Shown here piece by piece: positions 33,679 to 42,444 of a DNA stretch of 64,000 nt. Both the position numbers and the translations under genes were made by a program. Numbering within the stretch: the first letter of the stretch is position 1; each line of letters opens with the position of its first letter. The notes under the pieces were generated by a model that was not told the origin of the DNA, did not search any database, and was given only the letters and a program-made list of their open reading frames with translations. The stretch comes from Bacillus sp. FJAT-28004 (GTDB lineage Bacteria > Bacillota > Bacilli > Paenibacillales > Paenibacillaceae). Location of the stretch: positions 2,194,435 to 2,258,434 of the forward strand of contig NZ_LGHP01000001.1 in the NCBI RefSeq assembly GCF_001280845.1, written 5' to 3'.

Positions 33679-34479
33679 ATGAGTAAACCATTGCGGCTTG
33701 CGCTGCTGCAAATGCATATAGAAGCAGGAAACCCAGAGGCTAACTTCTCAAAGCTTGCAAGCATGCTTGAAGAAGCCGTCAGTCAAACAAATAAACCGGA
33801 TGTCATTATGTTTCCAGAAATGTGGAACACAGGTTACGCTTTAACTGAAATACAAACGATAGCTGATCGCGAAGGTGAGCGTACTCGAGAGTTTTTATCC
33901 GAGTTCAGCCAAAAACATCAGGTACATATCATTGGAGGTTCCATAGCAGAGCTTAAGGAAGACAAAGTACTAAATACAATGTACGTTTTTGATCGTTCTG
34001 GCAATGTAGTATCCGATTATTCAAAAATTCATCTATTCCGTCTCATGGAAGAGGAAAAGTATTTGGCTGCGGGAGATAAGCTCGGCAAGTTAGAAATTGA
34101 AGGAACTAAAGCGGGTATGATGATTTGTTATGATATTCGCTTTCCGGAGCTTGCCCGTAAACTTGCGCTGGATGGAGCCAAGCTGTTGTTTGTTCCGGCT
34201 GAATGGCCGCATCCTAGGCTTCATCACTGGCGTACTCTGCTGACGGCACGCGCAATTGAGAACCAAATGTTCGTGATCGCTTGTAATCGGATGGGTTCGA
34301 GCGGCGACACGCATTTCTTTGGTCACTCGCTCGTGCTTGATCCGTGGGGAGAGACGATTGCGGAAGCGGGCGAAGAGGAAACGATTATTTACGCAGACAT
34401 CGATTTGGATTTAGTTGATTCTGTACGCACAAAAATCCCGGTTTTTGAAGATCGCAGACCTTCTATATATGAAGCTTAA
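33679..34479 (+). CDS. mtnU: Nitrilase-family omega-amidase MtnU
   Basis: A 266-residue C-N hydrolase. The Glu-Lys-Cys triad is visible: E in MFPEMWNTGYAL (about 46-57), K in YSKIHLFRLMEE (about 114-125), C in MMICYDIRFPELAR (about 148-161). In Bacillus, MtnU removes ammonia from alpha-ketoglutaramate, the by-product of glutamine-dependent MtnE, pulling the last salvage reaction forward. It lies next to mtnE and is divergent from it and the small secreted protein gene, as mtnU and mtn genes are clustered in B. subtilis. Other nitrilase substrates are possible from sequence alone. Confidence 0.85.
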   Translation: MSKPLRLALLQMHIEAGNPEANFSKLASMLEEAVSQTNKPDVIMFPEMWNTGYALTEIQTIADREGERTREFLSEFSQKHQVHIIGGSIAELKEDKVLNTMYVFDRSGNVVSDYSKIHLFRLMEEEKYLAAGDKLGKLEIEGTKAGMMICYDIRFPELARKLALDGAKLLFVPAEWPHPRLHHWRTLLTARAIENQMFVIACNRMGSSGDTHFFGHSLVLDPWGETIAEAGEEETIIYADIDLDLVDSVRTKIPVFEDRRPSIYEA

Positions 34480-35373
34480 TTACCGGTAGCTGCTTATCGT
34501 CATATTGAGCGTGCGGATAAAAGCCTCAGCAGCCTTAGATAAATATCGTCCTTTACGACTGGCCACCACTAACGTTCTGGTAGGCTTTGACGCCAAGGGA
34601 AGGTAAGTTGGAGTGAAATCAGAGCCTTTGACTCGCGTCAGCATTTGCGGGACAAAGGCTATTCCCATGCCGCCGGCGACCAAAGATTGAATGGTCTCCA
34701 TGTTGCTGCTCTCGAATACGATTTGCGGAGTAAAGCCTGACTGCTCACAAAGTTCGACGGTAATTTGACGGAAACCTTGACCACGCTTAAGCCCAATAAA
34801 AGGTTCTTTATCAAGTTCGGAAATAGGGATTGAACCTTCTCTTTGTGCAAGTGGGTGCTGTGGTGGAACAGCTAAGCAAATTTCTTCTTTCAAGAACGGC
34901 TCCCATGCAAGAGAGTTATCGATGAGCGGCAGTGAGAGCAGACTTAAATCGGTACCGCCGCTAGCAGTTAGCTGTTCGAGCTTAGCGGTTGTTTCTTCAA
35001 CAAGCACAACTTCTATTTGCGGGTATTGTTCACCGAATACAGGTAAAACAAGCGGTAATATATGCGAGCCTGTTAATGGTAGAGTCCCGACAACAAGTCG
35101 CCCGCGCCGCATTTGCGCCATATCGTCCATTTCCTGTTTTAATTGTTCAACAGCGTCGAGAATCGCTTGCGATTTTTGGACGAATACTTGTCCGGCTTGT
35201 GTTAATTCCACGGAATTCGTTGTCCGGCGGAATAAAAGAACACCGATTTCTTGTTCTAGCTTGGAGAGCTGCTGACTTAAAGAGGGCTGCGCAATATGAA
35301 GTTTTTCCGCAGCACGAGAAAAGTTTTTCTCCGAAGCGATTTGAATGACATAATTTAATTGTCTTAATTCCAT
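34480..35373 (-). CDS. LysR family transcriptional regulator, divergent from leuCD
   Basis: A 297-residue LysR regulator: HTH at about 1-60 (MELRQLNYVIQIASEKNFSRAAEKLHIAQPSLSQQLSKLE), linker helix, and a periplasmic-binding-type effector domain (about 90-290, VVGTLPLTGSHILPLVLP; ICLAVPPQHPLA). It is read away from leuC with a 162-base shared control region containing dyads of T-N11-A form, so control of leuCD and itself is likely. Effector unknown; 2-isopropylmalate or a related acid is a reasonable guess only. Its stop abuts the mtnU stop with no base between them. Confidence 0.88.
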   Translation of the reverse strand: MELRQLNYVIQIASEKNFSRAAEKLHIAQPSLSQQLSKLEQEIGVLLFRRTTNSVELTQAGQVFVQKSQAILDAVEQLKQEMDDMAQMRRGRLVVGTLPLTGSHILPLVLPVFGEQYPQIEVVLVEETTAKLEQLTASGGTDLSLLSLPLIDNSLAWEPFLKEEICLAVPPQHPLAQREGSIPISELDKEPFIGLKRGQGFRQITVELCEQSGFTPQIVFESSNMETIQSLVAGGMGIAFVPQMLTRVKGSDFTPTYLPLASKPTRTLVVASRKGRYLSKAAEAFIRTLNMTISSYR

Positions 35374-35410
35374 ATAAATTTTCCTTTCAACTGTTTATTA
35401 TGCAAGGAAA

Positions 35411-35444
35411 CTATCATTATAGTTATTACCTATAGACGTTATAG
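35411..35444. promoter_or_regulatory. LysR-type operator dyads in the lysR-leuC control region
   Basis: CTATAGACGTTATAG (35430-35444) has arms CTATA/TATAG and fits the LTTR box T-N11-A. A second palindrome CTATCATTATAG lies at 35411-35422, 19-22 bases away, two helical turns, matching the usual recognition-plus-activation site layout. Confidence 0.55.
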
Positions 35445-35454
35445 ATATTATATC

Positions 35455-35484
35455 TTGGATCAATGAAGAAAGAAATGCTATAGT
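35455..35484 (+). promoter_or_regulatory. Candidate leuCD promoter
   Basis: TTGGAT (35455-35460), 18-base spacer, TATAGT (35479-35484), directly downstream of the LysR dyads, placing the activator next to RNA polymerase. leuC starts 52 bases after the -10 box. Confidence 0.5.
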
Positions 35485-35535
35485 AGTTTCAGTTAAGAAA
35501 AGCAGAAGATTCAATGAAACGGTGGGGTGAATATA

Positions 35536-36945
35536 ATGACGAAAAAGACAATGTTTGAAAAGATCTGGGATAATCACGTCATTAATCAAGAAGAAGGCAA
35601 GCCAAGCGTTATTTATATCGATTTGCAGCTTGTTCACGAAGTAACATCTCCGCAAGCGTTTGAAGGCTTGCGTCTATCAGGACGCAAAGTGCGTCGTCCT
35701 GATCTTACTTTCGCAACGATGGATCACAACGTACCAACGAAGGATCGCTTCAACATTACAGATCCGATTTCGAAGCAACAAATTGACACACTAACTCAAA
35801 ACTGTAAAGACTTTGGCGTAAAATTGTTCGATCTTGACAGCATTGACCAAGGTGTCGTACACGTTATGGGTCCTGAGCTTGGTCTTACACACCCAGGTAA
35901 AACAATCGTTTGCGGAGACAGCCACACATCCACTCACGGTGCTTTCGGCGCATTGGCGTTCGGTATCGGTACGAGTGAGGTTGAGCACGTTATGGCTACT
36001 CAATGCTTGCAGCAATCGAAAGCAAAAACGCTTGAGGTTCGCTTTAACGGCACACGCAAACCAGGCGTAACGGCAAAAGATTTAATTCTTGGCGTTATTG
36101 CACAGTACGGAACAGATTTCGCAACAGGTTACGTCATTGAGTTTACTGGCGAAGCAATCACAAGCTTGACTATGGAAGAGCGGATGACTGTTTGTAATAT
36201 GTCAATTGAAGCAGGCGCACGCGCAGGCCTAATCGCTCCAGATGAAACAACATTTAATTACCTTCGCGGCCGTCAATATGCGCCAGCTAACTACGAAGAA
36301 GCAGTTGAGACTTGGAAACAGCTTACAACTGATGAAGGTGCAGAGTATGACACAGTCGTTCACTTCGACGTTGATGCTCTAATCCCGCAAGTGACTTGGG
36401 GAACTAGCCCGGGCATGGGTACCAACATTACAGCAAAGGTTCCATTCCCTGCTGATCTTCCAACAGAGAACGAGCGTAAAGCAGCTGAAGCTGCACTGGA
36501 ATATATGGATCTAAAGCCAGGAACACCAATGAATGAAATCGCAATCGATTATGTATTTATCGGTTCATGTACAAACGGCCGTATCGAAGATTTGCGCGCT
36601 GCTGCTGAAATCGCTAGAGGCTACAAAGTTAGCGATCGTGTAACGGCTATCGTCGTACCAGGCTCAGGCCGTGTAAAAATTCAAGCCGAGAAAGAAGGCC
36701 TGGATCAAATCTTTACGGAAGCAGGTTTTGAATGGCGTGACGCAGGATGCTCAATGTGCCTTGCGATGAACCCTGACGTATTGAAACCAGGCGAGCGCTG
36801 CGCTTCGACCTCTAATCGTAACTTTGAAGGTCGTCAAGGCCGCGGCGGACGTACGCACCTTGTATCGCCTGCGATGGCAGTTGCTGCCGCGATTAAAGGT
36901 CATTTCACAGATGTACGCGATTGGGAAATTAAAGCCGTAGTGTAG
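35536..36945 (+). CDS. leuC: 3-isopropylmalate dehydratase large subunit
   Basis: A 469-residue aconitase-family 4Fe-4S subunit that with LeuD isomerises 2-isopropylmalate to 3-isopropylmalate in leucine synthesis. Cluster cysteines are in [13 protein letters not shown] (about 340-352) and [13 protein letters not shown] (about 402-414); [28 protein letters not shown] (in parts, about 128-155) is the substrate region. ATG 35536 has GGTGGGG 9 bases upstream; in-frame GTG 35527 overlaps that site. leuA and leuB are not next to it. Confidence 0.96.
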   Translation: MTKKTMFEKIWDNHVINQEEGKPSVIYIDLQLVHEVTSPQAFEGLRLSGRKVRRPDLTFATMDHNVPTKDRFNITDPISKQQIDTLTQNCKDFGVKLFDLDSIDQGVVHVMGPELGLTHPGKTIVCGDSHTSTHGAFGALAFGIGTSEVEHVMATQCLQQSKAKTLEVRFNGTRKPGVTAKDLILGVIAQYGTDFATGYVIEFTGEAITSLTMEERMTVCNMSIEAGARAGLIAPDETTFNYLRGRQYAPANYEEAVETWKQLTTDEGAEYDTVVHFDVDALIPQVTWGTSPGMGTNITAKVPFPADLPTENERKAAEAALEYMDLKPGTPMNEIAIDYVFIGSCTNGRIEDLRAAAEIARGYKVSDRVTAIVVPGSGRVKIQAEKEGLDQIFTEAGFEWRDAGCSMCLAMNPDVLKPGERCASTSNRNFEGRQGRGGRTHLVSPAMAVAAAIKGHFTDVRDWEIKAVV

Positions 36946-36977
36946 AACGAATGGAACGCGAGAGGGGTAAATAAGAT

Positions 36978-37577
36978 ATGGAACCGTTTAAACAACTTAC
37001 AGGCATCGTAGCCCCGGTCGACCGGGTCAATGTTGATACTGATGCAATTATACCGAAACAATTTTTGAAGCGCATTGAGCGCAGCGGCTTTGGCCAATTT
37101 CTTTTCTTCGAATGGCGTTTTCATGAAAATGGTGATGTGAACGTAGAATTCGAGCCGAATAAACCGCGTTACGAGGGCGCATCTGTACTTGTTTCCCGTG
37201 CTAACTTTGGTTGCGGCTCATCCCGTGAGCATGCTCCTTGGGCTATTCTTGACTATGGCTACAAAGTTATTATCGCTCCGTCTTATGCGGATATTTTCTA
37301 CAACAACTGCTTCAAAAACGGTATTTTGCCAATCAAGCTTAGCGAAGAGCAAGTGGAAGAGCTATTCCAGCGCACGGCTAAGCATGACGGCTACAAGCTT
37401 ACTGTTGATTTGGAAAACAAACAGCTTTCGGATGAGCATGGTCTAACGATCTCATTTGACCTTGATGAGCACCGTCGTCAATTTTTGCTGCAAGGGCTTG
37501 ACGATATCGGTTTGACTCTTCAACATGAAGACAAAATTACAGCTTATGAGCAAAAACATATCGCTCGTCTTGTGTAA
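36978..37577 (+). CDS. leuD: 3-isopropylmalate dehydratase small subunit
   Basis: A 199-residue swivel subunit paired with LeuC. Family motifs: VDRVNVDTDAIIPKQFLKRIERSGFG (in parts, about 14-39), SRANFGCGSSREHAPWAILDYGYK (in parts, about 73-96) with the substrate-binding GSSREH, and the end NGILPIKL. GAGAGGGG precedes ATG 36978, 32 bases after leuC. Confidence 0.96.
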   Translation: MEPFKQLTGIVAPVDRVNVDTDAIIPKQFLKRIERSGFGQFLFFEWRFHENGDVNVEFEPNKPRYEGASVLVSRANFGCGSSREHAPWAILDYGYKVIIAPSYADIFYNNCFKNGILPIKLSEEQVEELFQRTAKHDGYKLTVDLENKQLSDEHGLTISFDLDEHRRQFLLQGLDDIGLTLQHEDKITAYEQKHIARLV

Positions 37578-37590
37578 TTAAAATGAAATG

Positions 37591-37634
37591 AAGAGGACGA
37601 ATCATCCCTTAGGGGAGAATCGTCCTCTTTTTTC
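37591..37634 (+). terminator. Terminator after leuD
   Basis: AAGAGGACGA (37591-37600) pairs with TCGTCCTCTT (37620-37629), loop of 19 bases with an inner CCCTTAGGGG hairpin, followed by a T run. Confidence 0.9.
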
Positions 37635-37687
37635 CTTTAAACGCAACTTTTTCTGACAAGCTGCGTCTATATTTGCGTCTGTTAAAG

Positions 37688-37705
37688 TCGAATGCACTCA
37701 TTCGA
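37688..37705. promoter_or_regulatory. Perfect inverted repeat upstream of the amidase gene
   Basis: TCGAATG (37688-37694) and CATTCGA (37699-37705) around CACT. It ends 30 bases before the start codon of the amidase gene and has no T run, so an operator or an mRNA 5' hairpin is possible. Confidence 0.35.
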
Positions 37706-37735
37706 TGAGGGCAATTTCAGTCATCGAGGTGGGAA

Positions 37736-39130
37736 ATGAAAAGATTTGTATCCGTATTAATGTTTATGTCGATTTTTTTCACGATGTTCTCCGCAGTAGG
37801 ACAAGCTGCTGAGGTCGTACCCAAGCTTTTCTTAAATGGTCAGCTATTGAAATCTGTTGTCAGTCCGCAAATCATCAACAGTTCAACGATTGTTCCAGTA
37901 CGGACCGTATCAGAAGGCTTAGGCTATCAGATTGTTTGGGATAACACGTCCAAAACAGCGACAGTAACTCACGCCAATAATGTCATAAAGTTAAAACTAA
38001 ATGACAATATGGCAGTCGTTAATGACAAAAAGGTTAAAATGGACACCTCAGTTGCAATCATTAAGGGCTACACATTAGTTCCACTACGCTTTATTGGTGA
38101 ACAGTTTGGTTTGGATTTCGAATGGAAAGCTGTTGAGAAGGAAGTACATATGTACGAACAAGAACCAACAGATCCGACAGAACCGATCGATCCTGAACCG
38201 ACTTTTCCGCCTGAAACAACAGGCCAGATTACAGACATTTCTTATTCTGGCGAAAGCAGAGTGACTATTGATTATGAAGGCGAAGTTAAAGCCAGCAAGC
38301 CAATGGTGCTCGAAAACCCAAAGCGTATCGTATTTGATTTTCCGAATACTAACTATTCATCGGACTTATCTTCACAGTTTTTGAATGGACAAGTTGAGGT
38401 TAATGTAACAGACAGCACTTATTTGCAAGGTTATCGTTATTCATTATTTTCGAACACGCCAGCTACCGCTCGACTAGTCATTCTTATTGGCGATAATACC
38501 GGCTATGAGATGACCGAGGAATTAGGAAAGATTCATTTTAGCTTAATGTCGGCAACAGATGTTCCAGGTACGCCGGTCGATCCTCCATCATCCAAAGTCT
38601 ATAACGTTGTTCTTGATGCGGGACATGGCGGTTCAGATCCAGGTGCAGCGAGTGTATTGAAAAAGTGGGAAAAAGAATTTACGCTTAATATCGCTCTAAA
38701 GATGAAGGCATTGCTTGACAAAGAAAGCAAGATAAAGGTTCATCTAACAAGAACGGGTGATACCTATCCGACTTTAGATGATCGCGTCAAGTTTGCAGAA
38801 AGCAAAAAGGCTAATTTATTTATGTCTATTCATGCCAATAGTGGTGCTAGTTCCGCAACAGGAACTGAAACTTACTATTATCGCGATAACAGCAAGGCGT
38901 TTGCAGGTGTTATTCATAAGCATCTGATTGCCGCAACAGGTCTTAGAGATCGTGGGGTCAAGAAAGAAGCTTATAAAGTCATCAAACAAACAACGATGCC
39001 TGCTGTACTGATTGAAGCGGGATTCTTATCCAACGCTAACGATGCAAAATTGTTATTTAATGATGCGGCACAAAACAAAATAGCTGCTGAGCTTGTTGCA
39101 GGCATCAAAGAGTACTTAAATGTAAAATAG
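37736..39130 (+). CDS. Exported N-acetylmuramoyl-L-alanine amidase with copper-amine-oxidase-like and AMIN domains
   Basis: A 464-residue secreted hydrolase. Order: signal peptide (1-24, cut after GQA), copper amine oxidase-like N-terminal domain (about 27-138, FLNGQLLKSVVSPQIINSSTIVPVRTVSE in parts), a T/P/E-rich linker (about 142-162), an AMIN-type beta domain (about 164-276) that targets septal or polar wall, and an Amidase_3 zinc domain (about 294-464). Zinc ligands: H in VLDAGHGGSDPGA, the Glu in KEFTLN, H in FMSIHANSGA; catalytic Glu in LIEAGFLSN. It would cut the amide between MurNAc and the stem peptide. ATG 37736 follows GAGGTGGG. Confidence 0.92.
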   Translation: MKRFVSVLMFMSIFFTMFSAVGQAAEVVPKLFLNGQLLKSVVSPQIINSSTIVPVRTVSEGLGYQIVWDNTSKTATVTHANNVIKLKLNDNMAVVNDKKVKMDTSVAIIKGYTLVPLRFIGEQFGLDFEWKAVEKEVHMYEQEPTDPTEPIDPEPTFPPETTGQITDISYSGESRVTIDYEGEVKASKPMVLENPKRIVFDFPNTNYSSDLSSQFLNGQVEVNVTDSTYLQGYRYSLFSNTPATARLVILIGDNTGYEMTEELGKIHFSLMSATDVPGTPVDPPSSKVYNVVLDAGHGGSDPGAASVLKKWEKEFTLNIALKMKALLDKESKIKVHLTRTGDTYPTLDDRVKFAESKKANLFMSIHANSGASSATGTETYYYRDNSKAFAGVIHKHLIAATGLRDRGVKKEAYKVIKQTTMPAVLIEAGFLSNANDAKLLFNDAAQNKIAAELVAGIKEYLNVK

Positions 39131-39149
39131 AAAGCAGGTGTTCAGTGTT

Positions 39150-39701
39150 ATGAAAACTTTCAAAGCACGCGGGCTGCTTGCTGTCATCATTTTATCCGCT
39201 GCGCTTGTCGGCTGTGGTGCACAGGACAAGCCAGGTAATAATCCAGGCAGCACTGTATCGCCAACGACTTCACCTTCACCAGAGCCTTCACCAGAGCCTA
39301 CACCGGCATTAAAAGAGCAAGATGCTATTATTTACTTAACCGATCCAGAGCTGGTTGAAACCGTGGAGCATCCAGTCAAGCTAACTTATGAGAAGGATAT
39401 TGATCTGGTCAAGGCTGCAATTGCTGAATTGCAGAAAGATGCTGACGAGAATAAATTATCTTTATGGAAACGGATTGAGGTTAAATCCGTACAACTATCA
39501 GACGGGCTTGTTACACTGGATATCCATTTGCCAGATGAAGCGCGACTTGGCGCGCCAGGCGAGATGTTTGTCATTAAGACGCTTCAACAAACATTGTTTC
39601 AATTCGATGCTGTTCAATCGATCGAACTGCTTGTCGATGGACAAAAGGTTGAGACTCTGATGGGTCATGTTGAATTAGAATATCCAATGAACAAGCAATA
39701 A
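39150..39701 (+). CDS. GerMN-domain lipoprotein
   Basis: A 183-residue lipoprotein. The signal peptide ends in the lipobox LVGC (Cys near residue 23), followed by a PTTSPSPEPSPEPTP-type linker and one GerMN domain (about 55-180, AIIYLTDPELVETVEHPVK ... LVTLDIHLPDEARLGAPGEMFVIKTLQQTLFQF in parts). B. subtilis GerM has two such domains and acts in sporulation/germination; single-domain lipoproteins like this are common in the group and uncharacterised. ATG 39150 is preferred to in-frame GTG 39138 by ribosome-site spacing. Likely co-transcribed with the amidase 19 bases upstream. Confidence 0.88.
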   Translation: MKTFKARGLLAVIILSAALVGCGAQDKPGNNPGSTVSPTTSPSPEPSPEPTPALKEQDAIIYLTDPELVETVEHPVKLTYEKDIDLVKAAIAELQKDADENKLSLWKRIEVKSVQLSDGLVTLDIHLPDEARLGAPGEMFVIKTLQQTLFQFDAVQSIELLVDGQKVETLMGHVELEYPMNKQ

Positions 39702-39797
39702 GCAAAGACTATGAATGGCTTCGCTCCGTCCTAGCAATAGGTTGGCGAAGCCGTTCTGCATGAGTTATTACATACTAATCAGGGGGAATATCTACTT

Positions 39798-42281
39798 ATG
39801 ACAATGCAATTTGCGAGCAAAAAGATTTTGATTGGAGCGCTAGCTTTTTCACTAGTTGCAGGAAGCGGGGTAATCATGCCTGCTTCTTTTGCATCCGCAG
39901 CCTCCGGATATACAACACCATTTACCGATGTAAGCAACGGTCACTGGGCAGAGAAGCATATAGCTAAACTTGCATTGCAAGGAATTATTGAAGGAAATAA
40001 GACATCAACAGGAGCCGCCGTATTTCGTCCGAAAGAAAATGTGAGTCAGCAAGAGGCTGTTCTGATGGCTCTAAGGTTTGCAGGTCTGGATAAAAAAGCT
40101 GATAATGACGCTATCATAGGATTTCCTAATTCTTTTTCCGTAAGCAAGTATTTTAAAGCGTATGTTACGCTAGCTTTCCAGGAAGGCTTGCTTGATCAAG
40201 CAGAAGAGTTTGAACTTGCTGCTAAAGATCCCAAAACGGCTTGGGGGACGAAGCCTGCTACCCGTGAATGGGTGACAAAACTTATGGTTCGCGCTATTCA
40301 GCAAGAGGAAGAAGCCAAACGATTGCAAAATACAGCTTCAACTTTCGCGGATGCAGCGCAAATCAATTCCTTATATAAAGGATACGTGAATGCAGCAAAC
40401 AAGCTTGATCTCGTAAAAGGTGTTACGACCGACAAATTTCAACCTAAAGCGAACGTGAACCGCGCGAGTCTTGCTACGATGTTCAGCCGTGCTGAGAAGC
40501 TGTTCCCCGTAGCATATGAAGGTCAAGTGAACGGTATTGTTACTAAAATAACTGATACACAAATTACCGTTTACAGCGATAAAAAGGAAACCAACTATAG
40601 TATCAATTCAGATACGTTATTCTATCATTACAATACGGAAACACCGATTACGAAACAGCAGTTGCTTGAGTACGGAGATATAAGCATTATTGCCAAGGAC
40701 GGAAAAGCGTTGTACGTCGAGGTGACGGGTGATAAAGCCTACACAAAAACAACGACAGGTACACTGGATCGTGTCATAGCGGATGAGAAGAAGCTGTATG
40801 TATGGATCAACAATAAGCCTGTGGAATTTTTCTATAATGATGCAGTAGCAGTAGTTGATACGGATGGCAAACCGTTAGCTTTGAGTGCAATTAAGAGAGA
40901 TAGCCAGATTAGCATTGTGCAGGACAGTTTCCGTGATGCTCCCGCAACTCTTAAAATAATTGCATCGACACAAGCATCAGCTACGAATGTAAAAGGTACT
41001 TTCTATGGCGCGACTGGTGACCTAATTACCATTATGGAGGGTACTACACTTGTATCTAAATTGATGGCGGATACGGTAAACGTTGAAATTGAGGGAATTA
41101 ACGGTGCGACAATTGGTGATCTGATTAAAGAAGCAGACCAAGTGGAGCTAACTCTTAATGAGTCAGATAAAGTAACGAAGGTGAAAGTAGTCAACCGCAA
41201 TGTGAAAATGATTGCAGGTGCTCAGATTGCCGGTTTTGTTTACGATAAAAAGCTGTTAACTATCCTCGATGCTAATGGTAACAATGCCCAAGCACTATAT
41301 TTTACGGATAAAACAAGAATTGAATACAGCGGTAATGTTATTTCACTTGCATCTGCAAATAGCTTATTGACTGTTAACAGAAAAATTGTTATCAGCTATA
41401 CAGGAAATTCGATCGTATCACTGCAATTTTTAACTAAATATACGGGTACTTTAATTTCAATGAACTCGTCAAGTAATTTGATGAACATTCGTTTGGAGAA
41501 CGGTGCTACGTTATCACTTCCATATAACACTGCTCTCGTGGAGCACTCTGCGATTGCAAATGCGTCTTTAAGTGATTTAAAGGCAGGCGATCTACTAACG
41601 CTTGATTTAAGCAGTAACCAAGATCGAGTAACAAAGATCAGAGTCCATACAAATGCTCAATACGATGTAATCTCAGTAGATGTAAATAACAAAAAGATTC
41701 GTGTCAAAAACGCGATGACAGCTCCATTTGAACTTAATGTATTAGGTACAGAATTGGTTAACGAAGCAGGTGCAACGCTCACGATTGAACAGATTACTCC
41801 AGGCTCTATTATTGCTGTGAATTACTTAGGGAAAGAAGCTGCTCGAGCACGTACAGTATCCGTTACTTATGGAAAAGTTCAATCGGTATCAGCAAACAGT
41901 GTCACGATTGTAGACCTTGTAGGTCAAACCGTTGCCTACAATGGCGATGCTGGATTTGTTATCCTCAAAGGAGCCTCACAAGGAACAGCAACGAGCTTGT
42001 TGACGGTTGGCGACTATGTTGAGGTTCAGAAGCTGGAAGGCAACAAAACACAATTGACTGTAGCTGTTGGCGAGAGCCGTGTATTTACGAACTTCAATGC
42101 AACGACATCGCAAGTATGGACGGAGAAAGCATCGGATACGGATAACCGGAATTATTTTAATGTAAACAGCCAGACCAAATACATTTTAAATGGAAATTCG
42201 GTTTCGGTAACAGCTTTTAAGTCAGGAGATACAATTACAATCTTTGGCTTTAGAAATTATGCTATTGCAATCGTCAAGTAG
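39798..42281 (+). CDS. Large S-layer-homology protein with seven beta-type repeats
   Basis: An 827-residue exported protein. Signal peptide about 1-35 (cut after ASA), then SLH modules about 40-240 (FTDVSNGHWAEKHIAKLALQGIIEG; a middle degenerate unit; FADAAQINSLYKGYVNAANKLDLVKG with FQPKANVNRASLATMF), which bind pyruvylated wall polymers. Residues about 245-827 are seven divergent repeats of about 65-80 residues with the pattern G-x-V-x-x-I ... L-x-x-G-D-x-I-x-V ... V-x-x-I-x-V, for example starting near GIVTKITDTQ, GTLDRVIADE, GTFYGATGDL, GFVYDKKLL, GTLISMNSSS, YDVISVDVNN and GKVQSVSANS. No catalytic domain seen. A surface structural or adhesive role is inferred. Confidence 0.88.
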   Translation: MTMQFASKKILIGALAFSLVAGSGVIMPASFASAASGYTTPFTDVSNGHWAEKHIAKLALQGIIEGNKTSTGAAVFRPKENVSQQEAVLMALRFAGLDKKADNDAIIGFPNSFSVSKYFKAYVTLAFQEGLLDQAEEFELAAKDPKTAWGTKPATREWVTKLMVRAIQQEEEAKRLQNTASTFADAAQINSLYKGYVNAANKLDLVKGVTTDKFQPKANVNRASLATMFSRAEKLFPVAYEGQVNGIVTKITDTQITVYSDKKETNYSINSDTLFYHYNTETPITKQQLLEYGDISIIAKDGKALYVEVTGDKAYTKTTTGTLDRVIADEKKLYVWINNKPVEFFYNDAVAVVDTDGKPLALSAIKRDSQISIVQDSFRDAPATLKIIASTQASATNVKGTFYGATGDLITIMEGTTLVSKLMADTVNVEIEGINGATIGDLIKEADQVELTLNESDKVTKVKVVNRNVKMIAGAQIAGFVYDKKLLTILDANGNNAQALYFTDKTRIEYSGNVISLASANSLLTVNRKIVISYTGNSIVSLQFLTKYTGTLISMNSSSNLMNIRLENGATLSLPYNTALVEHSAIANASLSDLKAGDLLTLDLSSNQDRVTKIRVHTNAQYDVISVDVNNKKIRVKNAMTAPFELNVLGTELVNEAGATLTIEQITPGSIIAVNYLGKEAARARTVSVTYGKVQSVSANSVTIVDLVGQTVAYNGDAGFVILKGASQGTATSLLTVGDYVEVQKLEGNKTQLTVAVGESRVFTNFNATTSQVWTEKASDTDNRNYFNVNSQTKYILNGNSVSVTAFKSGDTITIFGFRNYAIAIVK

Positions 42282-42333
42282 CTTTTTAATGAAATTTTCA
42301 TGAAATATAGCCTGAGATATTCATTTTTTGTGA

Positions 42334-42362
42334 AAAAACTGCCCTTAGGGGCAGTTTTTTTA
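42334..42362 (+). terminator. Terminator after the SLH gene
   Basis: AAAAACTGCCC (42335-42344 region) pairs with GGGCAGTTTTT around CTTAG, followed by T residues to 42361. Confidence 0.9.
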
Positions 42363-42444
42363 TAGAATGTGCTTGTTTACGGTTGCTAACCGTGACAAAT
42401 TTCGCTACACTTTGAACGATAGTGTTAGATTAGGGGAGAGGACG

